Shown piece by piece: positions 13,401 through 27,317 of a stretch of DNA of 64,000 nucleotides. The position numbers and the translations under genes are program-made. The notes under the pieces were generated by a model, which saw only the letters and a list, made by a program, of their open reading frames with translations, searched no databases and had not been told where the DNA came from. The stretch's first letter is position 1, and every line of letters starts with the position of its first letter. The stretch comes from Struthidea cinerea. Taxonomy: Eukaryota; Chordata; Aves; Passeriformes; Corcoracidae. The stretch is taken from assembly GCA_013397865.1 (NCBI GenBank), contig VZTI01004616.1:493109-557108 (forward strand), in the 5' to 3' direction.

Positions 13401-16400
13401 TGGAGGTAATACGTACATCATAAAGACCCACCCAGCTAGACTGAGTCTGGTACTACTTCCAAAACCCACAGGACACATGCTTAAATGGTACTGCAGAGTC
13501 AGGAAGAAAATGAAAAGATTTGGAGTACCAGAGATTTCAGTTTCCCTCTGAAATATTTCCACGGTCTACATTTTGCAGCTCAAACCATGTGAACCTGCCA
13601 TGAGGGGAATAAAGCCCCCAGGAGGTTGGGTTTGAGAAAAGTCGACACCTAAATCAGCAGGAGGTCAGCATCCATTTGGGTGTATAACAGTCACACCTGA
13701 CACTTGTGAAAGGGCACTAGCCTGACCCAAACTGGCACAGTCTAAGCAAAGAGAAGAAAGGCTTGCTGGACAAAAGGAATGTAAACACAGACAAATTTGC
13801 CATCTCTAACCTTGGTGAGTCCAGCAGAAGCTACTCTCAAACAGTGATGCATAACAGCTTCAAACAAGCCAGAACTGTCAGCAGAAAGTACTACATGATT
13901 CAGTGAGCTGCTTCTAAAATTTATCTGAAGAGTGAAACCTAACTGCACATAAAAGCCTCCAAGATCTGGTCTTACCCTCTCCACAGGGCACTGATCTGGA
14001 TTTTTGTCCTGTATTTTCTTTTGTTTCCTCTGGTGCCCAAACAAATGCTGTGCTAGAACAGATAATGTGCATCATCCCTTCCTGTGGTGAAAAGACCATG
14101 AAGCAAGCCCACATTTCCTTCCACTGCCAAAATCACTTAGACATTCTGGCAACGCAGGACACATTCTTTATGTTATCTGGCAGCTAGTGTCTGACAGCTG
14201 TTCAGCAGCCTATCTGAAAAAAACCTGATGGCCTCACTCCAGTTCCTGACAGACTTATTCCAGATCACAAAGCTTCCAGATTATTATAGCCCACAAGTCT
14301 TCATCCAGTGAGTCCTCCATCATCTCACTGTCTTCTACTTTTCCTACAAGGCTATGACATTTCTTCTGGAGAAAGACAGCTAATCTGGTATCTTGAAAGC
14401 CTTGGCCAGATGAGGAACCTCCTAACTTTATGGCTTAGTTGTTTCATAGATGAATCATCAGCATAATAAAGAGTATTAGTTATTAGTAGCATGCATTGTG
14501 TGTTCCAGCTTCCAGACTCTGGAACTTGTTATGCCACTGCCTTATGAATCCAAACTCTGTCCACTGGTAGAAATATTCCCCCCCACAGAGACTGACCTGC
14601 TCCTGGATCACAGCAAAACCTCATTCCCTCACGGCTTTTTTACAGTTACCGTTCTCCTTGCAACTCATGTGAATCAAACCCTTTCACACAGTACTGAATC
14701 TTCATCACTCCTGTAACTGGGAATCAGCTGCATCCCTTCCTCGAGTGCTCTACACCAAGAGCTCATGTTCCATTATCCGTCACAAACTGTATGGGCCTCA
14801 AAATGCAATTCATTCCTCTCTTGGATTGTGACCTACATTTGGGTTCTAGATGCAGTCTCTTTTTCAACTATATCAATACTCTGTCTTCATCACCTACAGC
14901 TGGTTAAATTAATCAAAAAACAGATTATCTTTCTCTTCTATCCATGCACAGATTCTTCCACTTCAACAACTTCTTGAACCCCACTGGATTTTTATGAAGA
15001 CATTTTATGTTGTGTATAATTTATTCACGATAGCATTTCTTTACTGTTTAAATGGTGTGACCAAAATTTTCTTATGTATTCTTTTTCCTTATTGGTTAAT
15101 AAGAATGTAACAGTCACCCTTAATTAGACTGGTTGGACTACACAGCTTGGGTACTTCAGGGACAGCTAATATTAAAGGAATTAGCACTTCTAAGGGTGGT
15201 GGGAGCGACAAAAAAAATCCAGGGATTTCTTTTTGAGTCACAGCTAACAGCCACAAAGACTTTCATCTCAGCTCTGCAGTGTGACAGTTTTAAATGGCTT
15301 CTGCAACTTTGTACAGTGTAGAAGATACATCTCAGCACTGAGTTTGTCTGAGTTTTCAGAAAAAGAATTATTCTTCAGATCTATCTGAAAATAAAACACT
15401 TTGTCTTTCATGAACACTGTCTAGTGCTTCCTGAGGTCTGTATTCCTCGCCACCAGACACCTTAGAAAATAAGCATTAAGGACACCAATATGAAGAATGA
15501 GACCAGAAATTAAATTGTCTTACCTATGTCCTTCCAGCCTAGACCACACCCCTCACTGATATAGAATTTCTTTGGTGTTTATTGCTCAGAATTTCTATGG
15601 ACCTGCAACAGGATAGCACTGACACATCTTTGTGTTAAAAACTAAGATAACCTGAATTAATGAATTACTTCCAAATAGCAAGAAAGGAAATGTAGAACAG
15701 AGAGTATAACATTTTCTGGAAACCATAATGATTTTCTGCTGAAATATTTAAATGTAGTTAATGCCAAGGAATTTTCCCTTTCTGATCTATTGGGTTGGGA
15801 AGTAATACATAATACCATGCCTTTTTGATCATCTTGAATCTCTCCAGCAACAGGCAATCAGTAGCCTTTCCAACAACCACAGAGTAATCAAAAAGATTAC
15901 AGAGGATTAAAACGGAATATCCTTGATACTTTAAGTGTTTAGTTTAAGTCATGTGAAAATGTAACATTTACACATATTTTGAAGCACATACTTACTTGGA
16001 AAAAGTCCTGGAGTTTTGCTGGGAGAAGACACATGTTAGAAAGCACTGCTATTTGTTTTTCCCAGCATACAAGGACTAGTGGTAGGAGACAGGATTCTTC
16101 TACACTGGTCCTGGCAAAGGGTCTACGTGAGGGAAAGTAAAGCTATACAGTACTTTAAACTTACCATTTTCATTCACCAACACATTTTTATGCACATAAT
16201 GAAAATCGAGGCTGGGCATACCTGTTCAGAGATAGTTACAGCATGACAGTCCTCAGAGTGGCCAAGGAGTACGGTACACACCCTCCCCATCGATCCATGG
16301 CTGCAGGATAATATCCTGAACGAGCAGCAGCCTGCTGCACCGGACTCCTGACTCAAGCTGCTCACCAACTATCTGCTGCTGGAGACTTCTCACTTCTACC

Positions 16401-16492
16401 AAGACCATCCCCTCTCCATTTCTCTGCAGTTGTCAGCAATCATGCAGAAAATACTACTGTATTTGTATTGCACATACCAATGAAGATTAATA
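7426..16492. other. Long non-coding stretch
   Basis: Nine kilobases with no gene or transposon I can name. Local features are a T14 run (8284-8297), a purine-rich tract (8429-8505) and a modestly GC-richer patch around 8840-9200 without island-level CpG density. Sequence around 14160-14430 has the broken, repetitive look of a very old LINE, but I could not align it by eye to CR1 and do not call it. All open frames are about 100 codons or shorter. Confidence 0.5.
8429..8505. repeat. Purine-rich tract
   Basis: A stretch dominated by A and G on the plus strand with few pyrimidine interruptions (motifs such as GAGAGAAAAAAGG and GGAAGAGGGAAGAAGG). It is low-complexity DNA, and the minus-strand open frame over it (8323-8562, Ser/Phe/Leu rich) is an artefact of this composition. 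Confidence 0.7.
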
Positions 16493-16800
16493 TCACAGAA
16501 TAATTTAGGTTGGGAGGGATTTCTGGTAGTTTCCAGTTGAATGCCCAGGCCAAAGCAGGGTCAGCTACAGCAGATTGCTCATGGCTTTGTCCAGTTCTGC
16601 ATTGAGTATCTCTAAGGATGTTCTCAGCCTCCCTGGACAATGTCTTCCGATACTTAACCACCTTCACAGGGAAAAGAAAATATTTCCTTGGATCTCACTG
16701 GCAATTCTTGTGTTCTGGCTTGAGGACATGTTTTTTCATCCTAATATTATATATCTCCAAGATGAGCCTGGCATCTTCTCCAAACCCTTCCAATTAGGGC
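16493..16800 (-). mobile_element. CR1 LINE fragment, diverged, 5'-truncated
   Basis: The left edge reads as the reverse complement of a CR1 3' end (TCACAGAAT, then GGTTGGGAGGGA). It continues with the reverse-complemented CR1 series: a CAAAGCAGGGTCAGCTA block, ATCTCTAAGGATG, and a CCACCTTCACAG block. Divergence from the familiar consensus is high, so this is an old copy, closest to the CR1 type whose 3' region carries the AAAGCAGGG block. No usable reverse transcriptase frame survives. The right boundary is approximate. Confidence 0.8.
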
Positions 16801-19800
16801 ATGAAAGATTATCCACAACAAAAAAAAAACCCAAACAAAAAACCAGCAACAAACTTGTTTTCTTTCCCCTGTTTAAACTACTTCAGCCAAATCTGAAACT
16901 GATATACTCTTTAAAGCATTTTGCAATCACACATTTTTTATGGAGGAGCTGAAAACATTTTGGGAAAAAAACACTTTGAGATGTACAGAAAGAGCCTGTT
17001 GAAGATCTTATTATGCATATTCCATATTCACCAATTTCAAAAGAAAACTGACTAATCTGTATTAAAAAGAAAAGAAAGGAAAATCTTCCTTTGTTAGTGC
17101 CAAAATCTTCAAGTCTTTCAAAAACAAAAAAAATCAAGGAAATAATATCCTGTAGTTCTAAAAGCTGCTGCAAGAATCCACACAGTATTTTTTCTCCCAG
17201 GAAGAAGAAAGTTAGTTTCCCATCAGGCGATCACGACTGAAACAATTCATCCGCATTGTGATTAAATGAAACTTTTAAAATGTACTCAAAAGCTACATTC
17301 ATTGCTGTAAGGAAGAATGACCTCCCTCATAATGAACTCTGAGACTAGCAGCCAGCTTACAGAGGTTTTATAATGGCCAGTTTTGGCTTCAGAGTAACTG
17401 GTAGCTTCATTTTGCATGTTGCATAGCAGATTCGGGGGCCTGCTGAGGCATTGAAGAACTGGACTCAAAAGTCTGCAACTGAGGCTGGAATATGTTATTT
17501 TTATAACAAAGCAATATACTATAAACCTGAAATTTAGCTTTTATTTTAATTTTGTGTTTTGATAAGCACTAGAACTGGATTACTTAAGGCAATTTCAAAT
17601 GCTATGCTTTAAGTAAGTGAGAAGATGTTTTAAATAAATGAGAAGAAAGCTCCTGATGTACTAAAGAACAAGAATTGGGTCAAGGGATGGACAACACTCT
17701 TGAATGCAGTTTGCCTGCTAAGATCCTAATCCATGTAAGAGCCCAAAGATGTCCTATCTGCACCAGCAAAAGATAACTTAAGAAGAAAAGCTGAGGAAAA
17801 GCTAGGGTGATGGACAACAGGACCAGAGGGTTGGACAGATGAGCTGCAGAAGGGACCTGCTATGAGAGGGGCACCCCACCACTGCACATCACACAATTAA
17901 ATGTTATGAATGGCCTTTCCTATAGATGGATGCACAATTGGCAAAGTTGGGATAGAGCTGAAAGACATCTCTGAACCACACCTTTTGGGGTCAACATCAA
18001 ACAAATGATCCTATTCCAGAGATCTCATTTTATCTTAATTATCAAGAAGGCATTCCATTAGTCAAAAGACCATTAAACAAACAAAAAACCCCCCTTCGTT
18101 TGTATTCTAATACTCAATGTTTAATTTTGCAGGCCTCCTGGCTAGAACAATCTAATTAACCAAAGAATGAGTCAACTGGGAGTGGGGATGGCTGGGAGTG
18201 GTGGATGAAGTATTCACAGTGACCTGTACAGTTTCCATACATTTTTCTCCAACACACACTCTATGGTCAGAGATGCAGTGGTAGCACAGGAGGACATGCC
18301 CAAATTAGATTCTCTCTAGCTTGTGTCGTTATTAACCACAAGCCCAGTCAGAAGGAAAGAGATGCAAGAACAAGCTGTACAAATTCATTTCATCTAAAAT
18401 GAAGGGTGAACACCACAATTTCACTGCAGTCCCCATGAAACCAAATCTAGTTTGATGAGCCTGATTTGGTGTCCCTCATTCTTGCCTGCACTTCCTCTAC
18501 AGGCATATCCAGCAACAGGGATTGCCACAGCCCTTCAGGCATGACAGTCTCCTCTCCACTGGCCTGTATCTGCATCTGTGTTACTACTCTTTGTAGCAGA
18601 GTAATAGAGATAAGCAAAACATTTGCCATTTTCTTTCCTCTGTAACTTAAATCTACTTTCTGGCTGCAGAAGCAAGTGCATATTAAACACATAAGCACCA
18701 TAAAAGCCCTAAGACTTCGGCATGATGAACTCGAGGGAAGAATGTGATTCTGCACTAGCATAAAGTACAGTATGCAATTACAACGACTACAAATATTTTA
18801 TGTAGAAGATTTATTGGCAAACCTCCACAGTGCCTGTAATCCGTAGCACAATTTCCTGTGCTCTTATTAGAGGAAGATAACCTTTTGGCAATTGTTTGTA
18901 TAAGATGATGGTAATTGCTCATGATAAAGAGCTTAATTAGTGGAAGATAAAGTATTACATTAAAGGAAGTGACAGCAAAATAGATTCTCATTATCATGAG
19001 TATCATTCTCATTTTTTTTTTAATAGTTGATAAGAAGTTTTATAACTGAAAAGAGCACAAGAAAATATTTAACAAAACAGAGGATGGGGATTGCAAAAAC
19101 ACTTTCCAGACAGCTGCGGATAGCTGGACAGCACATCTGACTTTCCCTTGGGTTGTTCGTGGGTTTCTTATTGGAAATGGAAGCAACTGTGATATACACA
19201 GACTTCTAATGAAACGTTGCAATGGAGTCTTTTGTTACCGTGTGACTGGGACACTGCATGACCACGTGCCTTGCTTTACTCAGAAAAGAAGCCTGAGGAA
19301 TTTTAATCAAACACAATCACAACACAACATACAGCGTGACCAAAAGTAATCTGTGACATCTTGTCTTAGACAAATGCCCTCCTAAAAATTCAGCAGTTTC
19401 TAGCCTTGGTCAAAAGAAACCCCAAGTACTAAAACATGTGATAAAACTGAGAGGTGCAGAAATATGAGGATTATGAAGCATGAAGGCAAGGATAGGCAAC
19501 AACAGCTCCATGCCTGTAGGTGCTCCAAGTTGCCACAGCAACAGAGATAGGCTGGAGGAGGCAGGAAGCAGCAAGGAGATATCTAGGACCGCATTGCACC
19601 CTCCCATCCTGCAGCTCATACACACCACTAAGTGTGGGCAGCTCTGAGACATCTAAACTGCAGAGGGAAGACCACCAGGAAACATGCAGACCAACCCCAA
19701 GAATATCCACCCAATATTAAGTGGACTTTGCTCTGGCTTGAGTTGTGCAAGTACCAGCTCCTGGATTGATTTCTAGACACTTCTACCCACCAAAAGAAAA

Positions 19801-22800
19801 ACACAGGCTTAAGAAACAGGGCCTGTGTTAAGAAACAGGGCCTGAGGTGTGCTGAACAGCACACCTCAGCCAGCAGTTAAGTGCTGATCCCAGCTCTGCC
19901 TCAGGTCGAGCTTTTCCTACCAAACCATACCAGTCTGCACACAGGTGCTGTCAGGAGCACATTCACGCTGGAGAAGAAGCTGCACCAGAGCGACATCCCA
20001 AGCTCTCCCTCAACAACGAAGACCAAGACGGATGCTTTAACCATAAGCATCTACCAGGTAGCCAGACACAGAACACAAATAAAGTCACACCTTGCCACGT
20101 TCTGGCCTGCCTCTTAGTTACATGTCAACAGCACACACTAACTAAAGAAACACTTAGAGCCCAATTCCTTTTCAGCTTCTTGCAACTGCTGCTCCAGGGT
20201 AGAAAGACAGAGTAAAGCTAATCCGTGTTTGGAAGCAGAAGAAACGTAGGTTTAAACAAAAACATGCAACCACATTGTTCATTTGGCTGTGGGGAAAAAT
20301 TTAGGAAGAAAAACTCTCTTCAAAACAAGAGGGAAAGTCAGTAACAGCAAAAGGCTAACCCATCCCAGAACAGGAGTTGACATACATAAGAGCTCCCCAC
20401 AGCTGATGACTACCTGCACAGCTGGCAAAGAGAGTGCAACTGGGAAACATGGGAAAACAACAAACTTCAGGGAAGTGAAGTCATAACCATGCAGCTGAGC
20501 TCTGTTTTTCATGATTTAGATCCTGAATTGGCAAGGTGCAAAAGCACCAGAACAGAACTTGGACACTTCGCTCAGGAATGTGCATACACTTCAGCAGTGT
20601 AGTTTATGCAACACTTAACCACAAATAGAAATACCACCGCATTCACTACAACACTTATCTAGTTGACCAGAAAAATCGACCTGGGTACGCCCAGGGGTAG
20701 AAGATGCAGACAAAGGTCCCTTCCTGGGTCCCACTAAGAACCAGCCACCTGGCTGTCCTGAAGCGCCCATCACCCCATGTCTAAGCAGGAGGGTGCTGCT
20801 CCCCCAGCTCTGCTACCGCAAACCCCGCAGGCGCCAGGAGCCCAGACAAGCAGCTGAGCAGAGCGTAACAAACATCCGGGTGCTGGGACGTGGCCCGTGT
20901 GCAGGGTCTACATCTGCCTCTGCCCAAAGCGAATAAGCATTTCATGGAAGCATTGTCTCCAGATGTAAAACTAGTTTCTAAAGCCAAAGAGAACCCGGAA
21001 ATGTATCTCTCTGCTCGGCCTGGCCTCAGAGCCTAATGCGAGACACTCATGGAAAATCTGGGCTCGTGCCAGCAGCAGTCTGAACGTGGAACTTTTTTCC
21101 TCCTTTACATAGCAACTGGCTTGAGGTTTACATTCACGATCCTAAGCACACACAGACACAAAAAAGGAACAAGGAAACCAACCTAGTGAAGGAAGGTGGT
21201 TGAAAGAACTGGAATCTCATCCTTCCTCCTGTATGGAGTCACCAGGTCTCTGAGAAAACAAAGTGGTAATCTAAGGCAACACGCAAGTCTTGAGACAAGA
21301 CTTGTATTGAGCACATACACAGAAACAACACTGTCAAAGGGCCAAACCCAAGCCCTGCTGAAGCCCAGATGAGTCCTGTAAGGCTACTAAAAGCTAATTT
21401 TGCAAACCTGTGAAAAACTTCAAGCTCTAGCAAGATTTTGATCCACAACAAATAAAATAAATCCTGCTCATCTCTATGTGTCAGTAAGGGCAGCCAGTCA
21501 TATAAAGCACAATATTGTGTATGTGGACAGCTAATTTTCATTCAGCTGCTTTCCTCCAACTAAATACACTTTTTGTTCGTTGGAAACCATCCAGAAAACA
21601 AGTCATAGATGAGCACTGTTACTAGTAATCACAAGAACAAGTTACTTCTGAAATACAGGATAAACATTTCAAGGCTGGTTATAGCACACATGTATGTACA
21701 TGTACACTATATGGAGAAATTATTTGTCTGGGCTAACCAGAAATGGTAAATAATATCTATGCACCACTGAGCTGGACTGAGCACTTTACAATCCCCCAGT
21801 TTTCCTCTCCTCCAGCCAAGAATCTGTTCAGAGCAATTCACTGACAGGGATCCCAGTTGAAAAAACTCTTTCCTCTTTGTAGTGCATCCTTAAGCACTAC
21901 CCTTGAATCACACTCTCTAAAAGGCTTTGCCAGCTCAGGGGCAAACCAGGCAGCACAGGACAGCGACATCCTCAGTCTGCATGTGACATCAGCTGGGTAA
22001 CATATGGCCCCAATGTGAAAAGCCAGCAGTGCAGTAATTACTTGCACCAGCTCCTGTGCCCCTGAAGAATTTGCAAGTTGGGCTCCTGTGAATGCACCTC
22101 CACTGGCAGGAACTTTGAAACAAAGCTACAGGAGGTTGCAGAGATGGTTTCACAAGCCCCACTTGCCTAATTGGAAACAAAAGCATATTTTTCTTAGCAA
22201 CTGACATCTCGAGAGACTCGCTGCTTTCTGAAGTACAAAGCATGTGTGCAGGGAAATTCGAGGTCTCTTATATGACCTTTATGTCTTTCATAATCATTCC
22301 AGGGAAAAAAAATGCATCAGCCCTTGGCACATCAGGTGTCCTTTTTCTGACTAAGACGGGATGTCTGTTTTGCTTTAACAACTGAAAATCATCATCTTAC
22401 CCAAGCAATAGTGACAATTTTTTCAGTGTCCTTGTCTCCTGTATCTTTAGTCTCTACAGTGATAAAGCAATGGCAGGTAAGTCATAGAAGTATTAAATCC
22501 ATTGTTATCCCCAACCCAAAACAGTTGACTGCGCTCGGCTCTCCTCCTCAAAAACTTTAAACCAGCATTTTAAATTAACATGAATCATCATAACTTACAC
22601 TGTGCTATTTGTCACAAGCGCTACCACATTTCTTTTTGAAACATTGCCCTGTAAACTGCAAATGGTTGAATGAAGTATTTTACATGCACAACTCGCAATC
22701 TTAGATTAACACTTAATGGCCATACTCCTCCACTGTTCATATACTGCGTGTGAAGGAATGCCTCTCATAAAATGGTCCACTTCAGGCAAAGCATACATAA

Positions 22801-25800
22801 AATAGAACATAATTTAAATTTACAGCTAACTGTGCAATTTAAGATGTGTTGTTTACAAGCATTCACTGAAGAAATAGGCCATGGTTTTAAATATTGAAAA
22901 AAACACAGAGATCCGCTTAAGAAACATACTTGCCTTGTTTTAAGGTCAGCATTTAAATATCTGCATCTGGTAAACATTTTATTTCCATGGTGCAGCATAC
23001 GAAACATTAAAGAAAGATCCAGTTGCTATTTTAATTCATTTCTGGGCTTTAAAATATGGCCCTATTTTGACACAAAAATATGTAGCCACATTTGTTAAGA
23101 AAATCATTAGCAATGCTAAGGGAGTATTTCTATGGCTCTAAAGCAATAGTTGAAGCTCTTCAAACCAGGTAAAACATGGAATACACTGAGCTGTTTATCT
23201 TCACATAATATTATTATAGTAATCTATAATATTTTTCAGTAGCTACCATACAACTTAACCACCGTTCACCCTTAGTTTAACCCTGTAGAGGGCAAAATTC
23301 TTGAACTCCTTGATACCTGAGTCAAACTCTTCACTTAGGCCACCATGATCTGTTGCCTTCACCACTATAATATTCTGCTCTTCTGGAGCTGACAGCTGCT
23401 ATCCTGTGACTTACTCCAGCAGAGGCTGGGACTCCCACAGACAGCAGGTGATACCTCCACCTCAGGTACTCTCAGCATCACTTGAGAAGACCAAACCACC
23501 CAGGAAGCAGATGAATGGTGGGAACTGAGTGGAGGGACTGAGAAGTTAGGCTGCTGGGAGATCACTGAGAGTTACTCACACTTGCTCTTGCCCCTGCTGT
23601 TCCCTGCCAGGCCCCACGAGCCAGCCGATGCTGCACTAACGGCACAGCCCAAGCTGGCACCGGCACAGGGTGCTGGCTCGAGAGCTACACCTGCTCAGAG
23701 GCACACAGGGGTGTGAGAGGCCTTTGCATACAGGTGAGATCTGCATGCACACACCTGGGGGACCGAAACACCTCAACATCCCTGTGCAGGACATCTGCTT
23801 GTTGAAACCATAAGGAAGACATGTCACTGTTCAGCCATTTGTTCCTCAAGTTAGGAGAGGAGGAGGTGAGCTATATTCACTTTCCTTACATTAACTTAGC
23901 ACTTTTATAATGCAGCAAGTCAATACAGGACACAGAACATTACCATGTGCAAATGTGGCTCACACTGTTGAGTAATACCGCTATTTTAAACCCTCTGCTG
24001 CTAAGCAACACTGACAGTATGGTTGGAACATTTTGGAAATACCGAATGCTTCAATTCTTCCCCCCCTCACACGTGTAAAAAAGCTGCTCCCGCGCTGCAC
24101 ATACATCCAGAAGCTATTCAAAGGTGGGGGCTTCAGTTTTTGTCAGGTTAATTCTCCTCAGCATTGCAAGGACCCTGGTCATACTTGTGCAGAAGCAGCA
24201 ACTTAAGAGATAAACAAATGTGGCCTCTTGGTTTGTATTTAAGCACCTCAAAGGCACGATTCCTGGAAAGCTCAGCCATCAGCTTCTTGTACTGGATACT
24301 CACAGCTAACAAGGAAATGGTAAAAAAAATTACCAGTTCCCTTAATTCAAGAACAACCCCCAAGGCTGGGATCCTCTCCAAATATCATACTTACCCAAAG
24401 TGCCTAAAACAGGGCAGTTTATGTCCCTTCCTGTAAGGGCTAGAAGGGTATTTGTGACAAGCACTACAACCCAAAGAGTAATTGCTGACAGCTAACATGA
24501 AAAATTTCCAATGCTTGCAGAGCAACAAGAACAGAAGAGAGCATGGGGAAAGCACAACATTTAATATCTTAAGAGGAAGATTTGGTGAAAGACTTCGGTG
24601 AAACTACATTTACTACACTGAGGAACACTTATTTTAAACCGTTCTATTTAGTTACGCTTCAGCAGGGGAAGGGGTGAAAGTGAGCTTGGAAGTCTCTTGC
24701 CCAGGGCCTGCCAGCACTTAGTCCCTTTAAACTGATCTCACTTTGTGGACGAATTTTGCATTTTTCTGTACCAAGCAAGCACTGCAAAATGGCCCATTAA
24801 TTTGGTTTCCTCTTGGATGGATTGTTTCACAAGGCTTGACCATGTTTTCTCAGGCAGAAGTGTACCTCTGAGATATGACTGATTGAGAAACGTTGCCCAA
24901 TTCTGATAGAATATACTTCAAACTTTTCACAAGCTTACTCCTCTCATCGTTATCCTAATTTATTCCAGAGTACTTCATTTTGCCACAGACATTAGTGAGG
25001 TTACAAATACTCATATCTCTTCAACGATTAATTCTATAGCATTTTTCACTTCATTGTATATTTACCAGTCTATTAACCTGCATGGATGATTTCATAGCTA
25101 ATCATTTCTACTAACACCCTTTTAGACACTTGTGACTTCAACCCTGAAGATGTAGGTGGCTGGAAAGACTTGCTTGTCTTCCTCCTCCCTCCTGTAATCT
25201 AAAATTAAAATGATGTGACCAGGACAACATGCCTCATATCCTATACTTTTTTGACAGACAGCACAGGTCTAGACCAAATTTCCACAGAAAAAAGTGAATC
25301 ACTGAGGAACAGCAAGGCAAAGCTTCTCTTAAGTAAGCACATTACAGCCTCCTGGGGAGAGAGCAAGCAAAGACAGATGTTGAATACACATTTGGGAATC
25401 AAATAGGTACCATTAAGTTAGATGCTCTGGAAAAAAAATACATTGTTTATCTGCCAGTTGACTGGAACAGACCCTAATTCAGTCAGATGAGAACTGCAGC
25501 ACTGTACAATTATGCAGCAGCTGAAAGAGGTCTTCTTACCTATAGAAAAGGCATTTGGGATAGAGTCTCTTTGGACCATTCTCTGCTTACTCCCAAATAA
25601 GATCCAGCACTTTCTGCAATCAACAGGAGCAGGTAATGCTAATACCATCATGTATGTCTTTCTGATCCGCAAGACACCTGTCTCAATGATCAAATGCTGT
25701 AGAAGAAAACATCGTTCAAGCACAGTGGCCTTCAACCTGCAGTATTTAAATCCCTCTGCAGCTATCGAAGGCAACTCTTTTTTCTCATTTCAGCACGACA

Positions 25801-26260
25801 AACTGCAAAACAAGAGACTACAGCATGACTAATGAATCCCTCAATTCCCATCTGCCAACACAAGTCAGTCAGTGTTTCACCCACTCGCCCCCAACCCTTC
25901 GCGCTCTGGAGCGTCTGTTGAGCCCAGCACCTGAGCAGCCTCAAAACAGGATGGCAGCACACGCCACATAGCCAAATCTTCCTGGCAGGGCACTGGACAC
26001 CCTCCCTTGCTTATACTGTTAGACAAAAGGGTATTTCTGACAGCTTTCTCTTCTCTTGTTCCATTGTCAATTTCTCTGGCTGTAAATCACAAAGACCACA
26101 AAGAGTTCATCTTCATTTCCGTGTCCAGTATCAAGGTTTACCTTCAGGACTGCTAGGTCAGGCACAGATCATTAGTTAGTATGTAATTTAATGATTTGCT
26201 TGCAATTTTTCTGTTTTCATTAGAAATGTCTTTTTTTTTACATTAAAACTCTCAATATCC
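16801..26260. other. Long non-coding stretch
   Basis: No gene or nameable transposon is seen. Local items are A/C-rich runs near 16818-16845 and 18077-18092 and the palindrome and direct repeats at 19802-19869 (listed separately). A minus-strand open frame at 18447-18761 ends with an acidic, plausibly protein-like tail but has no recognisable domain. Moderately GC-richer patches near 20690-20900 and 23600-23740 have too few CpGs to call islands. Confidence 0.5.
19802..19869. repeat. Compound repeat: direct repeat, hairpin and 28-bp palindrome
   Basis: A 17-base unit beginning TTAAGAAACAGG occurs at 19809-19825 and again at 19828-19844. The first copy is framed by CACAGGC (19802-19808) and its complement GCCTGTG (19821-19827). 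The second copy overlaps a perfect palindrome with 13-base arms, CTGAGGTGTGCTG (19842-19854) and CAGCACACCTCAG (19857-19869), separated by AA. The arrangement suggests local slippage or template-switch rearrangement. No transposon is recognisable around it. Confidence 0.9.
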
Positions 26261-26372
26261 AAAAAAAAAAAAAAAANNNNNNNNNNNNNNNNNNNNNNNN
26301 NNNNNNNNNNNNNNNNNNNNNNNNNNNNNNNNNNNNNNNNNNNNNNNNNNNNNNNNNNNNNNNNNNNNNNNN
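26261..26372. repeat. Poly-A run leading into a 96-base assembly gap
   Basis: Sixteen A (26261-26276) followed by N at 26277-26372. As at 7.4 kb, the gap starts in a homopolymer. What lies beyond the A run is unknown; it could hide a retroposed element or only homopolymer. The open frame spanning the gap (26188-26427 minus) is meaningless. Confidence 0.95.
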
Positions 26373-27317
26373 GGCAGGATCTTTCTGAAGCATTTCCTGC
26401 CAAATTTAAGGATGACAAATTGAGCAATTAATTTAGATATGCTTAAAACAATGTACCCTCAAGGTTCAAACTATTGAAAGGGGGAGACAGAGTGGGAGTG
26501 ATGCAGCTCATTCTCCTCTGCCTATTTCAGTTGTCACTCAAGGACCTGATTTGTGAGGCAAGTAAGTCAAAATGACCCTCATTTCCTCTGTTCCCTCTCC
26601 CTTTTCCTCAGTTTGTTACCAGTGGGTCCCACCAAATCTGAAAACAAACACTGCTGCACTTTTGCTGACAGGTAGAACCCAGAGCACAGATACTCAGTAA
26701 CAGCGGGATGCAAAACGACTGAAGGTACCAAGAACAGGAATCCACAGCCATTTTGATGCAAGTTTGCTCCACCTGGTGAAATGCAAAAATGCAACCAATC
26801 TGCCCACCCTGCAGCTCTGCTGAGTGAGGGCATTCTTGTTCTGCTGAGAAGCAGCCATATGCTGTCAGCTGTCACGATCAGCAAAGGTATTACTGCATTA
26901 GCACCTACAATGCTCAATTAAGGGAGAAGGCTCCTGCTGCGCGAGGCGAAGAAAGCAGACTGCTGTCATCCTAGACTGAACTCTCCGCTATACAGACAAG
27001 TTGCAGAAGCTGAACCAAAAAAAACCCAAAAAAAACCCCCAAAAACAAAACCAAACAGATGGGAGGGAATATCCCTTGACTAAAAGGACAAAGCAATAGT
27101 GAAACCAGGGCACATTTTATCAAAATCTGAGACTTCAGATGTTCGAGATCATGGCCTGATAGGGAAAGGGGTATTTAGCTAAATATCACCTTTCTAGACA
27201 TGGAGCCATACACATGGCACCATTAAGAAGAACCAGAAGGTCTGTGCAAAACAAAATGCACAATGAAAGTCAACACAATTGTCCGAGTAACAATCCAGCT
27301 CATGTCAGAATACCTTG
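26373..27317. other. Non-coding DNA
   Basis: No gene is recognised. An A/C-rich low-complexity patch lies at about 27017-27056. The minus-strand frame 26579-26917 (112 codons) has no recognisable domain. Confidence 0.5.

Noticed and set aside
14160..14430. Possible ancient LINE remnant
   Set aside because: Some phrases resemble old CR1/L3 sequence, but I could not align consecutive blocks in order.
18447..18761. Minus-strand frame with an acidic C-terminal tail
   Set aside because: No recognisable domain and no convincing splice boundaries.
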